From: Chersky-840 sp963811775
Lineage (GTDB): Bacteria > Actinomycetota > Acidimicrobiia > Acidimicrobiales > UBA8190
Direction of reading: 5' to 3'
DNA: 64,000 bases
Assembly (NCBI GenBank): GCA_963811775.1
Contig: CAWESO010000009.1
Location: 1 to 64,000 of the forward strand
Numbering within the stretch: the stretch's first letter is position 1; the number at the start of each line of letters is the position of its first letter. A program made the translations under genes and the position numbers. The notes beneath the pieces are model-generated. The model made no database searches and was not told where the DNA came from. It saw only the letters and a program-made list of their open reading frames with translations. Shown here one piece after another: positions 33,289 through 41,223 of this stretch.

Positions 33289-33582
33289 TCAATAAAAGTG
33301 CGGCTCAGGGTCGGGGTCGGGGAAGTCCAACATCATGGACGACATACTGCTGCCGTGCGGACTCCCAAGACCCCGCCCGCTGCTGCTCGGGGTCGCCCGC
33401 TCGTTCATATCCGGCGGCGGAGCGGGGTCATACCCGACATTGATGGCGTTGGTCTTGCGCGCCCATACCGCCAGCCGAGCAAGGAACTCAGACGTCAAGA
33501 AGACATTTCCAAATGGGTTGTCGACCGGGGGCGTCCTGCGTAGCATTCCCTTAAGAAGATTGGCCGCAATCAGGGTAAGCAT
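33289..33582 (-). CDS. DPEPHFY-family small protein, truncated paralogue
   Basis: The 97-residue frame lacks the HTH part but keeps the family C-terminus: LARLAVWARKTNAINVGYDP, then PPDMNERA and the tail MMLDFPDPDPEPHFY. It resembles residues 135-204 of the protein at 34876-35490. DNA around its 3' end (33240-33332) is nearly identical to 38970-39056, so the copy arose by duplication of this block. It may be a pseudogene. Confidence 0.5.
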   Translation of the reverse strand: MLTLIAANLLKGMLRRTPPVDNPFGNVFLTSEFLARLAVWARKTNAINVGYDPAPPPDMNERATPSSSGRGLGSPHGSSMSSMMLDFPDPDPEPHFY

Positions 33583-33594
33583 TGGGGGGGCCTG

Positions 33595-34656
33595 GTGGCT
33601 GGACGGTGTTACGCGAAGAGGACTAAGGCCTTAGGACTTGCTGTCTGGACGTCGACGCTTGTTGGAGCGGCTCTTGCCTCCTCAGTGTTCCTCACCTCGG
33701 CGACAGCGCAGGCTCGTACGAACCCATCCATTTGGGCAGCGCCGGGACAAATCGCATGTTCAATCTCCGGCAAGCTCTCATTCTCTCCTCCTCTTACTAC
33801 CTCAGGGGGCGGGACCAACCCTTCAGTGTTCGGTGGAAAGCTTTCTAAGTGCGTCACGAGCGACAGTGTCGTCACAATAATGAGCGCCAAGTTCTTAGGG
33901 GGCTCCTTTTCCAGAAGCCCTATCAGCTGCGTGAGTCGCTCTTCTGTACCAACCTCTATCAACCTCCGGGTGAAATGGAAAGGAAAAGTATTTGGCCGCC
34001 GGACGACACTCCCATCAACCGTCGTCAAGGATGGCATCGCCGATGGTTCATTTCTCGGCACTCCTTCGCTTACCGTCCCGTACCCGACTTCAGCTACAGC
34101 CAAGTGTGCCCGCAGGGGTGGGATGAAGGACCTGGCTCTTTCGGGAACCTTGACACTTGGGAACGGCGAAATCGGTGCGGCAGTGGCTGACACCAACATC
34201 ACGTGTGACACCAATGTTGACTGGGTTCAGGCGACAACGGGACCAAGCGCACCCAGTTACGCCATTCCTACCGGTGCCCACACTCTGACGCGGTGGAGCA
34301 CACAGGGGGGTCTCGACGCCGGTCCAGCCGAACTTGAAGTGTGGAGGCCGACAGCGGTCGCAGGGGACTTTGTGCTGATTGGCTTGAGCAATGTCGAGAC
34401 GCCACTGAGAAACGAGCAAAACAGTTTTGCTTTGCACCCGCCCATTCCAGTCCAGGGCGGTGATGTGTTGGGCATTCGGTTCATCGACACCCACAATCCT
34501 TATGGAGAAGGGGGTGGCGATTGTTTGCAGCCTTGGCCGACCGGCAATACGGTCCTCGCGAACCCTTCTTCGCCGTCTCCCAGTCTCGGAGAGACAAAAT
34601 CGTTCCCGATGCCCAACAACTCATTTGTCCTGAACGTCTCAGCTACCGTTGGCTGA
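33595..34656 (+). CDS. Secreted protein, family shared with 39305-39964
   Basis: The 353-residue protein has a signal peptide (basic MAGRCYAKRTKALG, hydrophobic core LAVWTSTLVGAALASSVF, cleavage near ATAQA). A domain follows beginning WAAPGQIACSISGKLSFSPP. A similar start, GTVTCSVQPQGQQQATFSPP, is found in the protein at 39305. The C-terminal half (about 205-353, TTGPSAPSYAIPTGAHTLTR onward) looks like a separate beta-sandwich. Four or more Cys suggest disulfides outside the cell. Function unknown. Confidence 0.65.
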   Translation: MAGRCYAKRTKALGLAVWTSTLVGAALASSVFLTSATAQARTNPSIWAAPGQIACSISGKLSFSPPLTTSGGGTNPSVFGGKLSKCVTSDSVVTIMSAKFLGGSFSRSPISCVSRSSVPTSINLRVKWKGKVFGRRTTLPSTVVKDGIADGSFLGTPSLTVPYPTSATAKCARRGGMKDLALSGTLTLGNGEIGAAVADTNITCDTNVDWVQATTGPSAPSYAIPTGAHTLTRWSTQGGLDAGPAELEVWRPTAVAGDFVLIGLSNVETPLRNEQNSFALHPPIPVQGGDVLGIRFIDTHNPYGEGGGDCLQPWPTGNTVLANPSSPSPSLGETKSFPMPNNSFVLNVSATVG

Positions 34657-34875
34657 CCCGCACGTTCTCTGCGGTAGCGCTTTTGGTTGATGTGACTCGA
34701 CGCATTACCGACGAGTCCGTGGTTACGCGTCGTCACCCTGGCTGTCTCCAGTCGGAGGATTGGTGACGTCGGCTGAGGGTCCGGTCGCCGGGACTGCCAA
34801 GGTGTCCAGGGGACTGATGAACCCACCTTTGGGGCCGACCGCTGGACCGAACCCAACGCCCTACTCCTGACTCGC

Positions 34876-35490
34876 TCAGTAGAAATGTGGCTCTGGGTCG
34901 AGGTCCGGGAAGTCCACGAATCTCGACCAACTGCTCGCGCGGTCGGGGACGGTGGTCGGTCCCACACGCTCGGCCATCCCCGGGGGTAGCGCAGGGTTGA
35001 ACCCATCTGCGTTGATGGCATTGGTCCGACGCGCCCACGCCGCCAGATCGGCCAGGAACTTAGCGGCCTGCTTGTTCTCGACGGGCTCCCCCACACCTGC
35101 GCGGCTGCCAGTATCCGCGAGTGTTTGCTTCGGAGCATCGAGTCCCAGGAACTCTCGCTTGGCCTTCAAGGTCTTCAGCCAGGTCCCGAGGAGGTCCCTG
35201 CACTCGGGAAGGGCCACGTCGGCCGGAGATTCGCCATAAAGAACTACTGGTCTCAGCGCTTCCAGGGTCATTTCAATGTCGGCGAACGTCTCATCCCTGT
35301 GCCGCTCGATGTCCTTGACCCCACGTGCGTCCGCCAACACGCTTTGGTAATGCCGCTGGCAGCTCGACTTCGAGACCCCGGTGAGTTGGGCGATCTTCCG
35401 GTAGGAATACCCCTCATTCCGCAGCGCGATGACCGGGTGCTGACGCTTGGCCAACTCCATCTCCCTGCCAGGTGCCATGGTCTTCGTCAC
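34876..35490 (-). CDS. HTH protein with conserved DPEPHFY tail (full-length family member)
   Basis: The 204-residue protein starts VTKTMAPGREMELAKRQHPV and has a helix-turn-helix at about residues 20-50 (LRNEGYSYRKIAQLTGVSKS). A helical middle follows (CRDLLGTWLKTLKAKREFLG), and then the C-terminal segment AAWARRTNAINADGFNPALP and tail RFVDFPDLDPEPHFY. The HTH plus helical middle recalls small terminase subunits, but this is not proven. GTG 35490 is supported by the remnant at 2069, which begins with the same sequence after ATG. Four other loci carry pieces of this gene. Confidence 0.65.
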   Translation of the reverse strand: MTKTMAPGREMELAKRQHPVIALRNEGYSYRKIAQLTGVSKSSCQRHYQSVLADARGVKDIERHRDETFADIEMTLEALRPVVLYGESPADVALPECRDLLGTWLKTLKAKREFLGLDAPKQTLADTGSRAGVGEPVENKQAAKFLADLAAWARRTNAINADGFNPALPPGMAERVGPTTVPDRASSWSRFVDFPDLDPEPHFY

Positions 35491-35820
35491 GGACCCATTG
35501 TGGACCGTGGTCAGATGAAAGGTCGGGAGTGGGGTGTCAGGCGCCGGTGTCCCACGACGGAGGCACGAGCGTCCCAGGAGAAACGGCATAGGACGAGGTG
35601 GTGTGTTATGTCCCCTTCGTCCCGCAGAGACGACAGATGCTGGACAATCGCCGGGCTGCTTGACTACTAGGAGGGATCGGCGAAACTCGCCGGTCCAGGT
35701 AGACGGGTCGGGGTCACGGGTCCTCCTGGCGGGCTACCCCACATTTGGGGGATTCTTACCCCACTACATCGCGGTCTTTTGGCCCTGCCACCCTGGCACC
35801 GCTTCCGCTTTGCTGTGGGA

Positions 35821-35982
35821 ATGACCGGTGCACCGTCAAACGAGCCAGACATCTTCTGGGTTCGGCACCAGCTGGACACGCTGGCGTCAGCGCGTGTCCA
35901 GGCCGAACTGAACGTCTGGGAGCTTCTCCGCTACGAGGAACTTTGCGCCTTGGAGCAGTCCCTACTCAGGCTGACTGAGTAG
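35821..35982 (+). CDS. Hypothetical 53-residue helical protein
   Basis: MTGAPSNEPDIFWVRHQLDT leads into a Leu/Glu-rich helix (ARVQAELNVWELLRYEELCA). An alternative in-frame start at 35779 exists; ATG 35821 has the purine run GTGGGA upstream. The family is not recognised. Confidence 0.45.
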   Translation: MTGAPSNEPDIFWVRHQLDTLASARVQAELNVWELLRYEELCALEQSLLRLTE

Positions 35983-36017
35983 GCCGCCCCAAAACGGCTT
36001 GTCGTCCTCGCGGGGCC

Positions 36018-36332
36018 GTGCCTACTGTTTTCGCGGGCATTTGGTGGCGGCAATATCCCTACGCTCACCAGGCCCAGGGGGGATACGGCGGGGCGTGGGG
36101 CATCGTTCACCACGCTCTCTTGTGCGGGGAGTCCTGCGCCTCGCCCTCCCCTTACGCCACTTTTCTGACCCTGGAGCGGGGGTTCGGTCGCCTCAAGAAC
36201 GAGTGGGCCATGCTCCCGCTCCGGGTTCGCAGGATCGCCAAGGTTCGGCTCCACGTCGACCTGACGATCCTCGCCCAACTGGCCACGGCGCTGGCGAAGG
36301 CCAGGGCATCGGCCGTTCCGCTTGCCGCTTAG
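36018..36332 (+). pseudogene. C-terminal remnant of a DDE transposase
   Basis: From about 36170 the frame reads LERGFGRLKNEWAMLPLRVR followed by RIAKVRLHVDLTILAQLATA. This is the Glu-containing C-terminal block and tail of IS1380/IS4-like transposases (RFHGRLKNEW..LPLRVR..ERVRLHADLTIL). Everything upstream is unrelated or decayed, so only the last 70 residues remain. Confidence 0.65.
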
Positions 36333-36378
36333 GCCCTCCTGATCCCGAATCCGGGGACCCCTGGGGCTTTGACGCGCA

Positions 36379-36409
36379 ACGACCCCGCACCGTGAAAGGC
36401 AGGGGTCGT
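36379..36409 (+). terminator. Terminator-like hairpin
   Basis: ACGACCCC (36379-36386) pairs perfectly with GGGGTCGT (36402-36409) around a 15-base loop. No T-run follows, so termination efficiency is uncertain. Confidence 0.4.
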
Positions 36410-36508
36410 CACGAGGCTCTGAGAGGGAACTCAGGCATTAACTATCGGCCATGGGTCATGAATCTTTAGGGTTTCGCCGATCGAATCGCCGATCCCTCCT
36501 AGGGGCGA

Positions 36509-36748
36509 ATGCGACGCAACCGGGGCACGCCGAGGCAGCAACTGGCGCTCCTAGCCCGGGCATGGTTGCTTCTGGTCGGTCTCTGGGTTGTTCTGTTCGG
36601 CATAGCAGTGGCGTTGAACAAGAACGGCAAGGCGCCGAGTTGGGACCTCGGCATTCTCCGAACTCTCACGTGGGCAGTGGTGGGGTCGGGAATCCTGGTC
36701 CTCGTTCGCTGGCGGCAAGCTCGAAATCAGCCGCCTGAGTCAAGCTGA
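36509..36748 (+). CDS. Small two-helix membrane protein
   Basis: This 79-residue protein has a basic N-terminus (MRRNRGTPRQQLALLARA), membrane helix WLLLVGLWVVLFGIAVAL, a short loop and a second helix LTWAVVGSGILVLVRW. AGGGG precedes the ATG. It is a typical small actinobacterial membrane protein of unknown role. Confidence 0.6.
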   Translation: MRRNRGTPRQQLALLARAWLLLVGLWVVLFGIAVALNKNGKAPSWDLGILRTLTWAVVGSGILVLVRWRQARNQPPESS

Positions 36749-36941
36749 CCCACCATCGTTCGGCATCGTTGTGGCGAGGCCGACGACGGTGAGTCCCTTG
36801 GCCGACTGAACCCATCCTCCCCGCTGCGTGTGCCATGGGTCGGATATGTGCGTGCAAAAAATGAGCCACGTAGCGTGGCCGAGGGTGGCCCTTCTCCTGC
36901 CCCGGACCCGAATCCCTTCCGGGGGCGTAGGCTTGCCAACC

Positions 36942-37115
36942 GTGCGCCTCTTGCACTTCCTCGACAGCTGGTCCGGGTTGCTGGCGTGGGCCTTCGTGGG
37001 CTTGGTCGCCTTCGGTGCCGTGGTCCTTGCTATCCGGGTCGAGGCCACAAACCTCCGGGCTTGGACTCGCGGGCGAAAGACGGCGAACAGGCCTGCTGAC
37101 AACGTCGGCCAGTAG
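36942..37115 (+). CDS. Small single-pass membrane protein
   Basis: From GTG 36942 the product is 57 residues: MRLLHFLDSWSGLLAWAFVG, continuing through a hydrophobic helix (LVAFGAVVLAIRV) to a basic end. The frame is open further upstream to 36828, but that part is Arg/Pro-rich and unconvincing. Function unknown. Confidence 0.4.
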   Translation: MRLLHFLDSWSGLLAWAFVGLVAFGAVVLAIRVEATNLRAWTRGRKTANRPADNVGQ

Positions 37116-37805
37116 CATTTCCGCGGGCCGTGCGAGGCCTGAGGTGGAAGGCGCGGTCGGGTCTAGTCACCCTGCTTCAGTGGATTCGCACGTTGGCAAT
37201 GGCATCGCGAAGCAGCTTTCCCCACTCGGGTCCAGCCTCGATCAAGTTGTGCTGTACCCACCTCGACAAGGGCCTCTGGCGCTTGCGGAACGAATGACGT
37301 TGTTCCATACGGCATCCCTTCGCTGTGTCTTTCAATGACGCGACGCTGCGGCGCCACGGTGCCGCACCGCAGCCCCTGCACCCGAACGGAGCGTTCGACT
37401 ACGGAAAATCACACATACCTCAGATACAACAGCAGCCACATACTTCCGCCCGAACGGGCGCCTGTCAATAGGCATCTCAGCACTCTCCATAACCGAACGT
37501 CGTCGGCTTGCTAATGACCAGACGTTCGAGTCGACAGACCGCGTGTTGTGCTTCTTGTCAGCGTGGTGCTCGGTATCCCGGCACCCAGCCTCGTCGAGAC
37601 TGTTGTGGCGACCGGTTGAGACCGCACCGAATATGCGCTACCGACCACCTGCGCGCGCCGTCCAGGACGCTGGTCGGTCTCACCCGCTTGGTCATCCCCG
37701 GAGGCAGTGGCCAATGGTCGACCCACCGAGGCCATCAGACATCCGCCAAACCGGTCGATGTCACCCCGCTACCCCGGGAGGGAGCCTCATATCTTCTGGC
37801 TCTCC
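37116..37805. other. 690-bp stretch with a decayed DPEPHFY-family remnant
   Basis: On the minus strand at about 37640-37720 the translation LPPGMTKRVRPTSVLDGARRWS matches the C-terminal part of the HTH/DPEPHFY family, then degenerates. The rest holds no gene that I can support. Confidence 0.45.
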
Positions 37806-38594
37806 TCAGGACCTGAGGACGAGGTGGTGGATGCAGGTGTTCCCTACGACAGAACTTTGCGTTCCATCCGGACATACGTCGTTCTGCCAAAGGACGCCGC
37901 CCAGCCGGGCTCCCTTGAGATGTGCGCTGTGTAGGTCGGAGCCTTGAATCACCGCATCAGTGAGATTTGCGTCGTTGAGGTCAGCATACCGGAACTCAAC
38001 GGCGCGGACGATGACACCAATGAGATCGGCATGCTGTAGATCGGCTCGGCCCAGGTGCACGTTGGTCAGGCTCACATGAGACAGGTTCGCGCTGCGGAGG
38101 TCGGCCCCAAAAAGGTATGCATCTCCGAGGTTGGCGCCAGACAGATTGGCACCTGCGAGTTTGGCGTCCGGGAGCTTCGCCGTGGGACCGATGAGATAGC
38201 CGTCAATGACCCTCCACCTCGGCGACAGTCGGGCTGGCCGTCCCTTGAGGCCACCCGAGTACACGCGATAGAGGTCTCCGACCAGGACCGCTCTCGCGAT
38301 GTCACTGTCTTCGAGATGGGCATGCGCTAAGACCGCATGGGTCAGGTTGGCTCCCGTCAGGTTGGCACCGGGGAGCTGGGCACTCGTGAGATGAGCGCCG
38401 GTGAGGTTCGTGTCCACGAAGGAGTCGCCCGCGAGGTCGGAGTTCGCCAGGTGTGCCCCTGTGAGATTCCTATGGCTAAATGTGCACCCAACCAAGACCG
38501 AGTTCGGGGCTGGGACGCAGTGCCCTTCGGCCGCAGCAGGACTGGCCACCATCACGACCATCACGGTCATGAATGCGACCAGTGACGCAGGCAA
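37806..38594 (-). CDS. Secreted pentapeptide-repeat protein
   Basis: The 262-residue protein has a signal peptide (LVAFMTVMVVMVASPAAAEG) and about 25 pentapeptide repeats of the A(D/N)Lxx type: LTGAHLANSDLAGDSFVDTN, LPGANLTGANLTHAVLAHAH and LAGANLSGANLGDAYLFGAD. These fold into a right-handed quadrilateral beta-helix. A break at about residues 105-140 separates two repeat blocks. Cys pairs at both ends (CVPAPNSVLVGC; CPDGTQSSVVGNTC) could cap the helix by disulfides. Export argues against a gyrase-mimic role. Confidence 0.85.
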   Translation of the reverse strand: MPASLVAFMTVMVVMVASPAAAEGHCVPAPNSVLVGCTFSHRNLTGAHLANSDLAGDSFVDTNLTGAHLTSAQLPGANLTGANLTHAVLAHAHLEDSDIARAVLVGDLYRVYSGGLKGRPARLSPRWRVIDGYLIGPTAKLPDAKLAGANLSGANLGDAYLFGADLRSANLSHVSLTNVHLGRADLQHADLIGVIVRAVEFRYADLNDANLTDAVIQGSDLHSAHLKGARLGGVLWQNDVCPDGTQSSVVGNTCIHHLVLRS

Positions 38595-39015
38595 CCACCC
38601 TCTGTGAGGCAGAGCACTTCGGGGCTCCGCCCCAACCTTGGAAGCCAGTCGAATCGCCTGTCTCAGTGTCTGCCTCCAGGTATCACACGCCCTTGAACGT
38701 TGCGATCATCTAAATCGCCAACGAACCCTCCTTGAGCAACCCTTACCCGAGAAATCACCTGACAACACACGACGTGGTAGTCCCTCGATTATCCGAGAGC
38801 AGTAGCCATGGCGCTCCACCGACGCAATCAGACATCCCAGGCACCTTTGGCGAAGCTCCACGGGCCTTGCACCGGACCCTCGGACTCTCCTGCAGGTCCG
38901 CGACCACCCTGCCGATCACCGGCCCTCCCAACGTGGACCTACGGAGCCATCCCACCAATCAAGTGCCGGATTTCAGCAAGGACGGAAAGAGCCAGAGGCC
39001 CCTCTGACGGCGGTT
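38595..39015. other. Gene-free stretch with duplicated gene-end fragments
   Basis: The segment 38827-38862 (ATCAGACATCCCAGGCACCT...) repeats the 3' end of the gene at 40196-40765. The segment 38970-39056 repeats 33240-33332. A terminator-like CAGAG-GCCC-CTCTG lies at about 38992-39006. No intact gene is seen. Confidence 0.55.
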
Positions 39016-39252
39016 TCAATAAAAGTGCGGCTCAGGGTCGGGGTCGGGGAAGTCCACAAACCTCGACCACATGCTCATGCCGTCGGGGACGCCGGTCGGT
39101 CTCACCCGGTCGGTCATCCCCGGGGGGAGCACTGGGTTGAATCCCCTCGCGTTGATGGCATTGGTCCGACGCGCCCACGCCGCCAGCTCGGCGAGGAACG
39201 TAGCGGCCTGCTCGTTCTTGACGGGCGCTGTCATATCCCATACCCGGTCCAA
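39016..39252 (-). CDS. DPEPHFY-family small protein, C-terminal domain only
   Basis: The 78-residue frame (probable start MTAPVKNEQAATFLAELAAW, 72 residues) corresponds to residues 130-204 of the protein at 34876. It has AAWARRTNAINARGFNPVLP, PGMTDRVRPTGVPDG and the tail RFVDFPDPDPEPHFY. It lacks the HTH. Conservation of the tail in three open frames suggests that the C-terminal segment has its own function, or that all are recent copies. Confidence 0.5.
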   Translation of the reverse strand: MDRVWDMTAPVKNEQAATFLAELAAWARRTNAINARGFNPVLPPGMTDRVRPTGVPDGMSMWSRFVDFPDPDPEPHFY

Positions 39253-39304
39253 ACGTCCCCGCGCAATAACCCAAACTCGCCTCCTTGGTGGACTGAGCCT
39301 GCGA

Positions 39305-39964
39305 TCAGCCGAATGTCACCGATCCCCCTGTGACAGAGGACTCCGAAATGCTGCCCGTGCCGCCGACGCCACAGACGGCAGCGAACTGTGCTCCGGTCAG
39401 GGCCAGGGTGGCGGCGATGGTGGAGGTGGCACCGAGGTTATTTCCGGCAAAGGAAGTCACCGGGTTGTTGTTACTCGCCGTCCCGGCGCCCGGCAAGTTC
39501 ACTGATACCTGAAGACCAATGTTCCAGGTCTCACCGGTGGTGCCGAGTTTGCTCGGGCGCAAATGGACCCCGTTGGGTCCCTTCCATTGGCCTTTCGTTC
39601 GGCCCCCCATGTTCCCGGCTATCAGCGCCGAACAGGAGTTGGCTGTCTGAGACTTAGCAGCACTCTTCATCGTGACGTTGACTATTCCGGAAACGGGGTT
39701 ATCGGCGCGAACTGAGGCAACGCAGTTGTGCACGCGCAGCTCCATCTTGATTTCCTCGTGGCGGGAGTTGCCGTTCTTGGTGATCGGCGGTGAGAACGTC
39801 GCCTGTTGTTGGCCTTGTGGCTGGACGCTGCAGGTCACGGTACCGGGGGCCCTCACGGGGTTGGCCCATGCTGGAGTGCCCAGGATCGCCACGAGTGCCA
39901 GCGCCACGGCCCCGACAACCAGCCCGACGACGGTTAGCCGCCCGCCTCGACTCTTGGTTCGCAT
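39305..39964 (-). CDS. Secreted protein related to 33595-34656
   Basis: This 219-residue protein has a clear signal peptide: MRTKSRGGR, then LTVVGLVVGAVALALVAILG and an A-W-A cleavage site. The mature domain begins GTVTCSVQPQGQQQATFSPP and has Cys at VHNCVASV, NSCSALIA and AVCGVGG. ATG 39964 is preferred because GGAAGGGTGAGC precedes it. It probably forms an extracellular beta-rich domain with disulfides; role unknown. Confidence 0.7.
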   Translation of the reverse strand: MRTKSRGGRLTVVGLVVGAVALALVAILGTPAWANPVRAPGTVTCSVQPQGQQQATFSPPITKNGNSRHEEIKMELRVHNCVASVRADNPVSGIVNVTMKSAAKSQTANSCSALIAGNMGGRTKGQWKGPNGVHLRPSKLGTTGETWNIGLQVSVNLPGAGTASNNNPVTSFAGNNLGATSTIAATLALTGAQFAAVCGVGGTGSISESSVTGGSVTFG

Positions 39965-40195
39965 CTGCTCACCCTTCCGTAGGGGGACTGGGTGTGCAGA
40001 GCACTCCGAGGCCCGAGTCCTGTGATGCACGTTACGCCCGGGTTGCGATTCGGTCACATCGTCGTATTTGGGTGAGCGGTGCTCGTTACGGCAGGACAAA
40101 GGAGGTGGCAGAGGTGGCTGGCAGGGTGACAGTTGTGTGTGGCATCCCAAGTACGCACACCGGGTGCAGTAGCCATATGTGGTACCAGCTGACGA

Positions 40196-40765
40196 TCAGA
40201 CATCCCAGGCACCTTTGGCGAAGCTCCACGCGGCCTGCAGAGGACGCTCGGCGTATTCCTCCACCTCCACTTCGGGAACAGGACATTCCGCGTGAAGATT
40301 ATTGGTCTCAGATGCTGGGGGTGGGCTCCAATGGAACCGGGGTAGGCGCGTCTCTCCCATTCGTGAGACCGGTGGGGGCTCGGCCTTAACGGGGGTCTTG
40401 GCCACCTTCGCTGGTTTCCGCGCCTTCACCTTGCCCTGAAGAATCCATCTCTCCCAGCGGTCCGTTGCAACGCGCCCTCCGCACATAGGACACGCCTCGT
40501 ATCCCAACTCCTTGCGGACGGCGGCGAGGTCACGGGTCAACGTGCTCCGCGACACCCCCAGCCTCTCAGCAAGGCGCGCCCGGCCACCCGGCTCGTAAAG
40601 TTTGTTCCAACCCCACAGTTCACCCTCGGTCCATTCTTTGATGATTAGACCGCGCCGCCAATGGGCCTTGTCTCGCCGCAGAGTGTTGTACCGCAACCGT
40701 CCTCCGGCGCGACGAGCAGCCTCGCTGTCACTTACCCGTGCTGACCAGTTGGGAATCGTGCTCAC
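40196..40765 (-). CDS. HTH plus zinc-knuckle regulator-like protein
   Basis: A 189-residue protein with a helix-turn-helix at about residues 60-85 (RLAERLGVSRSTLTRDLAAV), followed directly by one CxxC (YEACPMCGGRVATDRWERWI). A basic linker (KVKARKPAKVAKTPVKAEPP) leads to an acidic C-terminus. It probably binds DNA and may be the element's regulator. It lies next to the iteron cluster. Its last 12 codons are duplicated at 38827-38862. Confidence 0.65.
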   Translation of the reverse strand: MSTIPNWSARVSDSEAARRAGGRLRYNTLRRDKAHWRRGLIIKEWTEGELWGWNKLYEPGGRARLAERLGVSRSTLTRDLAAVRKELGYEACPMCGGRVATDRWERWILQGKVKARKPAKVAKTPVKAEPPPVSRMGETRLPRFHWSPPPASETNNLHAECPVPEVEVEEYAERPLQAAWSFAKGAWDV

Positions 40766-41060
40766 ACTTATGGGAGGTTTCTTGTTGTGCGCTTATCGGA
40801 AGGTTAAGGCCATCTCCCTCCAAGTCTGGATGAGCGCTGACCCTTGTTGTGGGAATGGTCGGCGTCGTTCTTGGTGACGAGCAAAAAGCACCATAGGACA
40901 TGGGGTCAGACGGCCGAGGGGGTGTCTCGGGGCCGAAGTCGTTGGCCCGAAGGGCCGACAGCGCAGGACCACGTGACGCGGCGAAGCCGATCACCGAGAG
41001 GCAGACACCACCGAGGTTCACGGACGTGACCCATCGGTCAATCAGGCGATTCTTGACCAA
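40728..41060 (-). CDS. Hypothetical, low-confidence frame next to iterons
   Basis: The N-terminal part, VKNRLIDRWVTSVNLGGVCL and SVIGFAASRG, could be a short membrane helix. The rest is Pro/Ser-rich and overlaps the next gene's start by 38 bases. The start codon lies inside the iteron cluster. I list it mainly for completeness. Confidence 0.3.
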   Translation of the reverse strand: MVKNRLIDRWVTSVNLGGVCLSVIGFAASRGPALSALRANDFGPETPPRPSDPMSYGAFCSSPRTTPTIPTTRVSAHPDLEGDGLNLPISAQQETSHKCEHDSQLVSTGK

Positions 41061-41061
41061 C

Positions 41062-41180
41062 GGTGAACGTCGTGAACATGTGAACCTCTCTTAGAGCCAT
41101 TGAAGCCTGGGCCTGGTTAGGTGGACTCGACTCATTGACCCCTAAAGAAGGTTCACGAGGTTCACAAGGTTCACGGGCAA
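41062..41180. repeat. Clustered GTTCAC iterons, candidate replication origin
   Basis: Three GTTCAC units lie on the minus strand at 41062-41087 (GGTTCACATGTTCACGACGT) and three on the plus strand at 41153-41176 (GGTTCACGAGGTTCACAAGG), all at 9-bp spacing. They form two facing clusters about 65 bp apart, with another GGTTCACC near 41221. The gene to the right is the replication helicase. Iterons beside a helicase gene suggest an origin or a Rep-autoregulation site. Confidence 0.6.
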
Positions 41181-41223
41181 GGCCACTACCAGGCATGTTT
41201 CGTTCGACGTGCTCACCTGAGGT

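Noticed and set aside
41062..41180. CRISPR array
   Set aside because: The GTTCAC units are only 6-7 bp at 9-bp spacing without spacers; they are iterons. No CRISPR-like repeat and no cas gene was seen anywhere in the window.
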